Shown piece after piece: positions 1 to 5,448 of a DNA stretch of 8,348 bases (the first letter of the stretch is position 1; every line of letters begins with the position of its first letter). The notes under the pieces were generated by a model. The model was not told where the DNA came from and made no database searches. It was given only the letters and a program-made list of their open reading frames with translations. The position numbers and the translations under genes were made by a program. Source of the stretch: JALORV01 sp035255845 (GTDB lineage: Bacteria > Pseudomonadota > Gammaproteobacteria > Burkholderiales > Burkholderiaceae_F); the NCBI GenBank assembly GCA_035255845.1, contig DATEZE010000213.1, forward strand, positions 1-8,348, written 5' to 3'.

Positions 1-650
1 GCTGAGTCCGCATGCGCAAGGACGCGCATCGCGTCCCATGCGAGCAGCATGCCGGACGTCAGCGGCGCTTCGGAGCCGCCGGCGACGACGACGTCGGCCT
101 CGCCCGAGCGAATCAGTCGCAGCGCCTCACCGAGCGCGATCGCGGACGAGGCGCAGGCCACCGAACTTGTGGTCGCCGGGCCGGCGAGGCCGAAACGCAT
201 CGCGATGTGTGCTGCGGCGGCGTTGTGCATACCCAGCACAATGAGCAACGGCGATGCGCGGCTGCGGCCGCGCTGAAGAATGTCGAAGTAGGTCTGTTCG
301 ATCGATCGGGTGCCGCCCAGGGCGGTGCCCCAGCAAACAGCGCCGCGCGGCCGCTCCGGCGCAGGCGTCTCGCATGGAAGTCCGGCATCGCGCCAGGCAG
401 CGAGCGCGGCGGCGATACCGAGTTGAGCGTACCGGTCCGTCATGCACGCGGTGGTTCGACCGAGCGCGGCTTCGGCGTCGAAGTCATCGCAATACACGGC
501 TGGTACAGGCGCGCTGAGCAATGAAGGTTCCGGGGTAAACGCTCGAATGACCGAGCGTCCGGCCATCAGCCGATCGAAGGCCAAGGCCGGATCCGAGCCG
601 AAAGGTGAAACCAGTCCGAGCCCGGTGACTGCGACGCGGAACCGCGTCAT
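1..650 (-). CDS. Beta-ketoacyl-ACP synthase, FabF-like (3' end cut by window edge)
   Basis: Condensing enzyme of the thiolase fold that joins an acyl group to a malonyl-ACP extender, cytoplasmic, in fatty-acid or polyketide-type synthesis. I translated this open frame by hand: 216 residues are visible with no stop before the left edge. The start reads MTRFRVAVTGLGLVSPFG, the usual opening of KAS II proteins. The nucleophile is Cys166 in TTSSVACASSAIALGEAL, close to Cys163 of E. coli FabF, followed by DVVVAGGSEAPL, also typical. The two catalytic histidines lie beyond the edge, so activity cannot be judged. The ATG shares bases with the stop of the upstream acyl carrier protein gene (ATGA arrangement), which implies translational coupling and a dedicated ACP partner. 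The divergence after the active site (AWDAMRVLA) suggests a specialised rather than housekeeping KS; that is inference. Confidence 0.93.
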   Translation of the reverse strand, partial: MTRFRVAVTGLGLVSPFGSDPALAFDRLMAGRSVIRAFTPEPSLLSAPVPAVYCDDFDAEAALGRTTACMTDRYAQLGIAAALAAWRDAGLPCETPAPERPRGAVCWGTALGGTRSIEQTYFDILQRGRSRASPLLIVLGMHNAAAAHIAMRFGLAGPATTSSVACASSAIALGEALRLIRSGEADVVVAGGSEAPLTSGMLLAWDAMRVLAHADS

Positions 651-904
651 GTACCTGTTCTTGCCTGCCGAGCCGAGAGTGCTTCGAACAGATCGATGAG
701 TTCGGATATCGTGGCGGGGCGGGTCTTCACGTCGGGTACCCGCACGTTCAAGGACTCTTCAAGTTCGAACATCAGGTCGATCAGGATCAGCGAATCGACG
801 CCGATGTCCTCGAGCCGCGTCTGCGGAACCACTCGAGCCGACTCGATCGAGGCCTTCTTCTGTAGGTAGTCGCGCAGCAGTTCGAGTGTTTGCATGTCCT
901 GCAT
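647..904 (-). CDS. Acyl carrier protein
   Basis: Small cytoplasmic carrier (85 residues, normal for the family) that holds acyl intermediates as thioesters on 4'-phosphopantetheine. The attachment site is Ser38 in LEDIGVDSLILIDL, the canonical D-S-L motif at the start of helix II. The helix II sequence LMFELEESLNVRVPD and the C-terminal ATISELIDLFEAL are also typical. Its TGA overlaps the ATG of the downstream ketosynthase, so the two are almost certainly co-translated and act together. Start choice: ATG at 904 is used, but a TTG at 907 directly before it sits 9 bases from an AGGA, better spacing than the 12 bases for the ATG, so the protein may be one residue longer. The 141-base gap to the PLP gene contains no other gene I can support. 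Confidence 0.93.
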   Translation of the reverse strand: MQDMQTLELLRDYLQKKASIESARVVPQTRLEDIGVDSLILIDLMFELEESLNVRVPDVKTRPATISELIDLFEALSARQARTGT

Positions 905-1045
905 CAATGCGAAAATTCCTGCAACGGCCAGTTTACCTTACGGCCTCCTGACAGGACGAGCATGCGCGTATGACGAAGTGCTCGATCCTCTGGAATGCTG
1001 CTGCAAAGCGAGCCAGAACCGTCGATGGGGGCGGGACGTATGCGG

Positions 1046-2152
1046 TCAGGCGCTCGCCAACGCGCGGTCAACCGCGCTCCACAGCACTTCAGTCGGCTCG
1101 CAGCCGGTCGACACCCGAATGAAACCGTCGGCGACGGCGTCGCCCCAGCGGGCACGCCGTTCCGCGCTCGTGTGCACGCCGCCAAAGCTCGTCGCTTCGC
1201 GCATGAACGGGCATGCGCCGATGAACCGCTCGGCCGCCGCCTTGTCGGCAAGCGTCAGTGCAATCAGGCTGCCTCCCGCTCGCATTTGCGTGCGCGCGAG
1301 CGACGCGCGCGGATGCGAAGCCAGCCCCGGGTAGTTGATCGCCTTGACCTTGGGATGCTGGCCGAGCCGCTCGGCGATCACCTGTGCGCTGGTGCACATC
1401 CTCGAGAAGCGAACCTCGAGCGTTTCGAGTCCCCGATGCACGAGCCAAGCTTCGAACGGTCCGGGAATCGCGCCGGCGACGCGGCGCCAATCGCGCACTC
1501 CTCCGATCAGCTTGGCGTCGCGCGAACTGACATGACCAAAGAGCAGATCGGAATGGCCATTGAGCGCCTTGGTGTCAGCCGCCACGACGATGTCTGCGCC
1601 CAATTCGAGCGGACGCTGCCCGAGTGGCGTCATCGTGGTGTTGTCGACCACCACGAGCGCGCCGGCCGCCTTGGCGCGTGCGGTAACGGCTGCAATGTCA
1701 GCCATGTCGAGCCCGGGATTCGACGGAGTTTCGATCCATACGAGCCGGTAGCCATCGAGCGCCACCGTTTCAACCGTGCCGGTCGGTGCGCGATCGACCG
1801 TAACGCCGAGCGGCACCAGATACGTATCGGCGAAAACGCGAACCGTGTAGTAGCCGTCTGACGGGAGCAGGATCCGATCACCCGGCTTGACGATCGAATA
1901 CAGAACGGCGGCGATTGCGGCCATACCCGAAGGAAAAGTGATCGTTTCGGCGTCCTCGAGGATCGAAAGCGCTTCCTCGAGCGCGGTCCAGGTCGGATTG
2001 CCCCAGCGCGCGTACTGGTACGGGCCACTCGGATCGGGCTCGAGCCGATAAACCGACGTGTTGACGATCGGCGGAACGAAGGCCTCGCCGAAGGCGACTT
2101 GCTTGCTGGCGTGATGCAGCGAACGCGCGAAGCGCTCGTCGATATCGGACAT
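1046..2152 (-). CDS. Cys/Met-metabolism PLP enzyme (cystathionine gamma-lyase/synthase type)
   Basis: Fold-type I pyridoxal-phosphate enzyme of the MetB/MetC/CGL family, 368 residues, slightly short of the usual 380-400. It would break or form C-S bonds in cystathionine, cysteine or homoserine esters in the cytoplasm. Visible residues: Y47 and R49 in YQYARWGNPT (phosphate binding across the dimer), S75-G76-M77 in FPSGMAA, D170 in VVVDNTTMTP (pyridine nitrogen), K195 in AADTKALNGHSD (Schiff-base lysine) and R346 in FIRVSTGCE (substrate carboxylate). All catalytic residues are present. The late region reads TSFGGVHTSAERRARWGD instead of the common SLGG-x-ES-L motif, so it belongs to a divergent subgroup and lyase versus synthase cannot be decided. 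The start ATG is preceded by GGGAG with five bases between. It lies 79 bases after the secreted-protein genes and may be a separate unit. Confidence 0.92.
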   Translation of the reverse strand: MSDIDERFARSLHHASKQVAFGEAFVPPIVNTSVYRLEPDPSGPYQYARWGNPTWTALEEALSILEDAETITFPSGMAAIAAVLYSIVKPGDRILLPSDGYYTVRVFADTYLVPLGVTVDRAPTGTVETVALDGYRLVWIETPSNPGLDMADIAAVTARAKAAGALVVVDNTTMTPLGQRPLELGADIVVAADTKALNGHSDLLFGHVSSRDAKLIGGVRDWRRVAGAIPGPFEAWLVHRGLETLEVRFSRMCTSAQVIAERLGQHPKVKAINYPGLASHPRASLARTQMRAGGSLIALTLADKAAAERFIGACPFMREATSFGGVHTSAERRARWGDAVADGFIRVSTGCEPTEVLWSAVDRALASA

Positions 2153-2177
2153 CGGAACTCCCGGCGTGGATCAGCCG

Positions 2178-2206
2178 ATTATCCGTGACGTCTGCGTCGC
2201 TTTCTC
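2178..2206 (-). promoter_or_regulatory. Possible sigma-70-like promoter before the PLP gene
   Basis: On the minus strand a GATAAT (5 of 6 to the -10 consensus) lies at 2183-2178, about 25 bases before the ATG at 2152. At a 17-base spacer the -35 position (2206-2201) reads GAGAAA, only 3 of 6. The good -10, the 79-base intergenic gap and the change of function from exported proteins to metabolism are the only support. The match could be chance. Confidence 0.2.
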
Positions 2207-2231
2207 CTCCGGGCTGTGGCCGTTCGCCGCT

Positions 2232-2780
2232 TCAGCAAGTCCACAGCTTGTTGCGCTGGGGTTCCATCTCGATCGTCGACAGGTTGCCGCCACGATCCGA
2301 CGGCGCGAACTGGATATTGAGATAGAGCGGCTTGCGCCCGGACAGCGTTGCGCGATAGATGCGCGAGCCGCCACGCACTTCGCCCGGACAGGCGCCGCGC
2401 ACCTGTTCGAATTGCGTGCCCTTCGGAAACTGTGCGGAGAGCAGTTGCGGCACCTTGGCAAGCTCAATGTCCTTCGGCCAGTTGACCGTGGCCGACTGCA
2501 CCAGCTTCTGGCTTCCGACGAGGGCGACCTCGCCCGGGCCGACCCCGTCGATCGGCACCTTGGCGTTCCAGTAGTAGGCATTGCCCCCGCGCTTCGGCGC
2601 ATTGCCCTGCCACTTCGCACCGCTGAGTTTGGCGAACGCCGTCCATTCGTTCGTGGCCTGCGCAGAATTGGCCGGCGCCGCCAGTGCCGCGGCAACGTCG
2701 CCGACCGTTACGGCAGAGGCGTGCGGCGCCGCCACCGCGGCAGCGAGGCAAAGCGCGCCTGCGACGAGATGTTTCTTCAT
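2232..2780 (-). CDS. Secreted protein of unknown function, C-terminal cysteine
   Basis: I do not recognise the family. The 182-residue product starts MKKHLVAGALCLAAAVAA with a clear Sec signal peptide, probable cleavage after ASA at residue 23 (ASA/VTV). The start has a GGAGG four bases upstream. The mature part is soluble and probably rich in beta strands, with many short G/P-separated segments such as GGNAYYWNAKVPIDGVGPGE and RIYRATLSGRKPLYLNIQF. It has exactly two cysteines, C131 (GACPGE) and C182, the very last residue; a disulfide would tie the C-terminus back to the body. It is the last of five consecutive exported-protein genes, 48 bases after the Ivy-like gene, so it likely works in the same envelope process. 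There is no membrane segment apart from the signal peptide. Confidence 0.88.
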   Translation of the reverse strand: MKKHLVAGALCLAAAVAAPHASAVTVGDVAAALAAPANSAQATNEWTAFAKLSGAKWQGNAPKRGGNAYYWNAKVPIDGVGPGEVALVGSQKLVQSATVNWPKDIELAKVPQLLSAQFPKGTQFEQVRGACPGEVRGGSRIYRATLSGRKPLYLNIQFAPSDRGGNLSTIEMEPQRNKLWTC

Positions 2781-2828
2781 GTCGCCTCCGAATGCCTGTG
2801 AAGCAAGTTGGTGTCGAACGGGTGTCGG

Positions 2829-3260
2829 CTACCCTTGCGACCGCCACTCCTTCTTCCACAGCGCACTGAGCTCGCTGGCAACTGCCTCCGGCGGATCGCC
2901 GATCAGCGTGGTCTTGAATTTCTCGTAGATCGTCCCGTAGACGACTTTCTTCTCAGGCGAGTAGAGAATCACCGCGCTGTTGTTGTTGCAGTCGTTGTTC
3001 TTGCAGAACGCACTTCTGACGTAGCGCTGCCCGGCGACAGTAACGAATTTGTCCTCGGGCGCTGGACCGTCGCGCTTGGCGATCCACGGCGTGTTGGCCT
3101 TGGGCCCGAGCGCCTTCATGTACGCCGACTTGAATGCTGGCTCCTTCAGGTACTCCCACGCCTCCTTCTGCTTCTGCTTCTGCTGCGCATACGATGCGGC
3201 CGTCAATGCGACGCCGATCAGCAAGATCAAGGCGGCGCCTATGAATCGATTCAGGTTCAT
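2829..3260 (-). CDS. Ivy-family (lysozyme inhibitor-like) periplasmic protein
   Basis: Relative of Ivy, the periplasmic inhibitor that protects peptidoglycan by plugging the active site of C-type lysozymes. The 143-residue product has a signal peptide (MNLNRFIGAALILLIGVAL), likely cut after SYA at residue 25. From memory the rest aligns along the length of E. coli Ivy: LKEPAFKSAYMKALG, PWIAK, VTVAGQRYVRSAFCKNNDC, then SAVILYSPEKKVVYGTI. The hallmark loop CKPHDC is here CKNNDC (C86 to C91): both cysteines and the Asp are kept, but the inhibitory His is Asn89. The two cysteines should form the loop disulfide. ATG at 3260 is chosen over a TTG at 3284 because it starts the signal peptide cleanly; a GGGA about 10 bases upstream is a weak ribosome site. 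A QKQKQK stretch after the signal peptide comes from a short DNA repeat. Family assignment is fairly sure; inhibitory activity is not. Confidence 0.85.
   Translation of the reverse strand: MNLNRFIGAALILLIGVALTAASYAQQKQKQKEAWEYLKEPAFKSAYMKALGPKANTPWIAKRDGPAPEDKFVTVAGQRYVRSAFCKNNDCNNNSAVILYSPEKKVVYGTIYEKFKTTLIGDPPEAVASELSALWKKEWRSQG
3165..3185. repeat. CTTCTG hexanucleotide repeat, three and a half copies
   Basis: Three perfect CTTCTG units followed by CTG. On the coding (minus) strand it encodes alternating Gln and Lys just after the predicted signal cleavage site of the Ivy-like protein. Unit length is a multiple of three, so copy changes would only vary linker length, not the frame. Confidence 0.85.
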
Positions 3261-3300
3261 GGTGGATTCCCGTCGGTGTTCCAACCTTCGACCGGACTGC

Positions 3301-3894
3301 TCAGCCGGCGCGCACCACTGAAACGTTCTTTGGCTGCGTCGTGCGGTCGCGATGGCCCGAGTTGACCTGCGTGATCCAGTCTTTCACGCACAGGCTGAGG
3401 TATTCGTATTTCTCGGCGGTGGCAAAGACCGTGATCTTGCCGCGCGAGAAGATCGCCGCTTCGACCAGGCCCGGCGAGTACGGGTTGACGCAGATGACGC
3501 CTTCCTCTTCGCCGCCCTTGTGCGGAGCGTTGCCGCTAACGACGAGACTGCCTCCGTCGTAAGCAATTGCGCCGCGCACATTGGTGTTCTGCATCAGCTT
3601 CGGCAACTGGTTGCCGACCACCCGCTTCAGTTCGGCGTTCACCGCGGGCTCTTTGAGCAGGCCTTCGCTGTCATCACGGCCGGGGGCGGCCGTGTACTTG
3701 GCGAGCAATGCCTTCGCCTGCGTTTCGCGCGCCTTGGCCTGTTCAATGTTCTTCTGCTGCGCAGCGGTCGGCGTCTGCGCGGCCACCTCGTCCCCCGCGA
3801 CCAGCCAGAGGCCGGCGATCGATGCTATCGATGCCACCACGATCCACCGTTTGCCGCGAAGCGCCGCGACGCCCCGCGCCCGATTCAAATTCAT
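3301..3894 (-). CDS. Secreted protein, possible divergent Ivy-like paralogue
   Basis: 197 residues with a signal peptide: basic n-region (NRARGVAALRGKRW), hydrophobic VVASIASIAGLWLVAG, likely cleavage after VAA at residue 39. Residues about 42-68 (AAQQKNIEQAKARETQAKAL) look helical, perhaps a short coiled coil. From residue 79 the protein resembles its downstream neighbour, the Ivy-like protein: both have LKEPA followed by a similar helix ending in G, and later A-x-IFSRGKITVFAT-x-EK matches AVILYSPEKKVVYGTI-x-EK. Both also begin MNLNR. It has no CKxxDC loop; the corresponding area is GNAPHKGGEEEGVICV, and its two cysteines are C135 and C169. I therefore suggest, without certainty, an old duplication that lost the lysozyme-binding loop. 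The ATG is served by GGAGGAG seven bases upstream, held in the loop of a hairpin. Likely same operon as its neighbours (65-base gap upstream, 40 downstream). Confidence 0.87.
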   Translation of the reverse strand: MNLNRARGVAALRGKRWIVVASIASIAGLWLVAGDEVAAQTPTAAQQKNIEQAKARETQAKALLAKYTAAPGRDDSEGLLKEPAVNAELKRVVGNQLPKLMQNTNVRGAIAYDGGSLVVSGNAPHKGGEEEGVICVNPYSPGLVEAAIFSRGKITVFATAEKYEYLSLCVKDWITQVNSGHRDRTTQPKNVSVVRAG

Positions 3895-3915
3895 GACTGA
3901 TCTCCTCCATCAGTC
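3895..3915 (-). promoter_or_regulatory. Hairpin presenting the Shine-Dalgarno sequence
   Basis: In the minus-strand transcript a perfect 7-bp stem (GACTGAT pairing with ATCAGTC) closes a 7-base loop, GGAGGAG, which is the ribosome-binding site of the gene starting at 3894. The stem ends directly against the ATG. GGA in a hairpin loop over a ribosome site is the layout recognised by CsrA/RsmA-type repressors, so translational control is possible. The structure is seen in the sequence; the regulator is inference. Confidence 0.6.
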
Positions 3916-3934
3916 CCGCGGGCTGCGCGCGGGA
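3914..3934 (-). other. Second GC-rich inverted repeat next to the SD hairpin
   Basis: TCCCGCG (3914-3920) and CGCGGGA (3928-3934) form a 7-bp stem with a 7-base loop. It shares bases 3914-3915 with the SD hairpin, so the two stems could stack or compete for their terminal pairs. No T-run follows on the coding strand, which argues against an intrinsic terminator. Confidence 0.5.
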
Positions 3935-3959
3935 GCTTCGGGTCAGGGCTTACAGGAAT

Positions 3960-4457
3960 TCAGAACTTCGGCGCCGGCAACTGGCTGGGGTCTGCCTTCT
4001 CGCACTTCATGCCGAAGCGCGCCAGCGAGATGTCTTCGTTGTTGAGGATGTCGCCTTCCATCCTGCCTGTCTGACGATCGATCGACACTCTTATATAGGC
4101 GAGCCGGTCGAGACGCGGATCCCAGCGGAACAGGTACCCGCGACGCCAGTCGTAGTAGATCTTCGATCGTGTGTCCGGCGAGCGGTAGACCATGCTGTAC
4201 GAGGCCGGTGAGACCTCGTACCTCATCTTCTCGCCGACGGGCAGGATGTTCGATCGCTGGATCAGCGCCGACTGGTTGTTGTCGCGCAGCGCAAGGTCGA
4301 GGTTCGCGCCGGTCTTGCCGGCGCCCGAAATCACCTCGCCTTCGCACTTCAGGTACAGGCTGAAATACTCCGCCGACACCGCCGTGTGCACGCCGAGCAG
4401 CGAGACGGCGACCGCGAGAAGGCCGAGGCCGCCGAAGGGTGAGCCGCGCATGCTCAT
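3960..4457 (-). CDS. Secreted protein of unknown function, coupled to the CsgG-like gene
   Basis: Family not recognised. 165 residues with a signal peptide (GLGLLAVAVSLLGVHTAVSA, cleavage likely after residue 29). The mature part looks all-beta and starts with YFSLYLKCEGEV; near the end is AYIRVSIDRQTGRMEG, then FGMKCEK. The only two cysteines, C38 and C152, sit near opposite ends and could be joined by a disulfide closing the fold. The region YYDWRRGYLFRWDPRLDRLAY is rich in aromatic and basic residues. The start ATG lies two bases after the TAA of the CsgG-like gene and has no clear ribosome-binding site of its own (an alternative ATG is at 4451), so it is probably translated by coupling. 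That tight link makes it the best candidate for a direct partner of the CsgG-like protein; this is inference. Confidence 0.88.
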   Translation of the reverse strand: MSMRGSPFGGLGLLAVAVSLLGVHTAVSAEYFSLYLKCEGEVISGAGKTGANLDLALRDNNQSALIQRSNILPVGEKMRYEVSPASYSMVYRSPDTRSKIYYDWRRGYLFRWDPRLDRLAYIRVSIDRQTGRMEGDILNNEDISLARFGMKCEKADPSQLPAPKF

Positions 4458-4459
4458 CG

Positions 4460-5380
4460 TTACTGCTTCGGCTTGGAGTCGACTTCGCGCGAGGCGTCAG
4501 TGCTGCCGCCCTGCACGCCGAGCCGGCCGCCAGTCCCGAGCCCACCGCGAACCGTCTGCGCCTTGTAGTTGCGCAGCGCCCGCACCATCTTGTTATATGA
4601 GTCGGTGAACGCAGCGAAGATGACCTTGCCCTGCGGCGTGCTGGTGTAGGCCCCCGCGGCGCCACCCCCCGCGCCGCCGAAGATGGCGCCCATCCCGGCG
4701 AAGTCGACGTTTTTCGAATAGCCCTCCGCGGCCGCGAGCTGAACTGTGGAGCGGTTGTCGATCAGCGTCAGGATCGCTCCCGCCTCGTTGGTCGACATTC
4801 CTCCTGCGATGGCGCCGACGACCGCCCCGGCTCCGGTGCGGCCCAGCAGACCCCCGAGGCCACCGCCCGCGCGCTGGCCACCTCGATCCGACAGGATCAC
4901 TTCGGGAATCATCGTGTAGTCCGCCGCAGCGATCTGGCCCTTGCCGTAGTTGCTGCCGGCGCGGCCCTCTTCGCCACGGATCAGATCGGCCTCGCGATTG
5001 CGGGCCGCCAACCCGCGCCCGCGGTCGACGATGACGAAGCAGTTGGACTGCTGAATGATCAGCCGCAGCGCAGGCACCGTCGAGCCCATCTTGTACTGGC
5101 TCTGGTAGGCGGCGTACCAGCCGGCGTTGGTCTGTTCGTCGATGCTGATCGTTCCCAGGGTTTCGTTGCACGATTCAAGCTGGCTGTTGGCCTCGGAGCT
5201 TGTTCCGCCGGCAGCGGAACCCTGCGCCTGTGTAGCATGCCCGCCCCCAGGCTGCGGATCCGCGGCGGGGCAAGTGAACGGCATCAGGGCGGCTCCCGCT
5301 CCGAGCAGCAGGACAGGAAGCAGCCGCTTGGCGTGGAAGCAACGCGCCGCGTCCGCATCGATCGTTCTCGTAAACATCAT
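4460..5380 (-). CDS. CsgG/HfaB-family outer-membrane protein
   Basis: CsgG is the outer-membrane pore that secretes curli subunits; HfaB is a relative in Caulobacter holdfast attachment. This 306-residue protein (E. coli CsgG is about 277) keeps the CsgG-domain pattern: a helix ending in ALRLIIQQSNCFVIVDRGRGL, then NREADLIRGEEGR, the strand AAADYTMIPEVILSDR, and AILTLIDNRSTVQLAAAEGYSKN. In the middle are glycine-rich segments (GGGLGGLLGRTGAGAVVGAI and GAIFGGAGGGAAGA), which in this family could hold membrane hairpins. The N-terminus has a signal peptide (AKRLLPVLLLGAGAALMPFT), but the nearby C37 is in PFTC, not a proper lipobox, so lipidation as in E. coli CsgG is doubtful. Mature cysteines are C71 and C114. 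The start is set by AAGGAGG six bases before ATG 5380; a TTG at 5422 is rejected. A longer acidic or Gly-rich linker follows the signal peptide. Confidence 0.88.
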   Translation of the reverse strand: MMFTRTIDADAARCFHAKRLLPVLLLGAGAALMPFTCPAADPQPGGGHATQAQGSAAGGTSSEANSQLESCNETLGTISIDEQTNAGWYAAYQSQYKMGSTVPALRLIIQQSNCFVIVDRGRGLAARNREADLIRGEEGRAGSNYGKGQIAAADYTMIPEVILSDRGGQRAGGGLGGLLGRTGAGAVVGAIAGGMSTNEAGAILTLIDNRSTVQLAAAEGYSKNVDFAGMGAIFGGAGGGAAGAYTSTPQGKVIFAAFTDSYNKMVRALRNYKAQTVRGGLGTGGRLGVQGGSTDASREVDSKPKQ

Positions 5381-5386
5381 GGCACC

Positions 5387-5393
5387 CCTCCTT
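5387..5393 (-). promoter_or_regulatory. Strong ribosome-binding site of the CsgG-like gene
   Basis: AAGGAGG on the minus strand, six bases before the ATG at 5380 and nine before a second in-frame ATG at 5377. It decides the start and is the strongest SD in the window, fitting a protein needed in oligomeric amounts. A small stem (CACGG/CCGTG, 5396-5408) lies immediately upstream. Confidence 0.75.
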
Positions 5394-5429
5394 CTCACGG
5401 CCGCCGTGCGGCATGGTCCCAACGTAGGA

Positions 5430-5446
5430 GCCCGGCGTTACCGGGC
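5430..5446 (-). other. Small hairpin just after the regulator stop codon
   Basis: GCCCGG (5430-5435) and CCGGGC (5441-5446) form a 6-bp stem with a 5-base loop, starting three bases after the regulator's TAA. The sequence following it on the transcribed strand (TCCTACG) has no T-run, so it is not a convincing intrinsic terminator; it may stabilise an mRNA end or attenuate read-through into the CsgG-like gene. Confidence 0.4.
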
Positions 5447-5448
5447 CG

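Noticed and set aside
12..524. Plus-strand frame of 170 codons at the left edge
   Set aside because: Antisense to the ketosynthase, whose active-site cysteine and glycine motifs are unmistakable.
946..956. Small palindrome TCCTG-A-CAGGA upstream of the ACP gene as an operator
   Set aside because: Only 5-bp arms, not extended by flanking bases, and expected by chance in a sequence of this size.
904..1251. Minus-strand frame overlapping the end of the PLP gene and the gap before the ACP
   Set aside because: Out of frame with the PLP gene over most of its length, Arg/Ala-rich, no motif and no convincing ribosome-binding site.
995..1861. Plus-strand open frame of 288 codons opposite the PLP gene
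   Set aside because: Fully antisense to a PLP enzyme with all catalytic motifs; the product shows only low-complexity Arg-rich sequence.
3261..3284. Upstream TTG start for the Ivy-like protein
   Set aside because: No properly spaced ribosome site for the TTG, and ATG 3260 gives a standard signal peptide beginning MNLNR like the neighbouring gene.
5381..5422. Upstream TTG start for the CsgG-like protein
   Set aside because: The strong AAGGAGG lies inside this extension and is correctly spaced for the ATG at 5380; the extension MGPCRTAAVRRRGA adds nothing expected of a signal peptide.
5430..5446. Intrinsic terminator after the regulator
   Set aside because: The stem is short and no T-run follows on the transcribed strand, so it is listed only as a hairpin.
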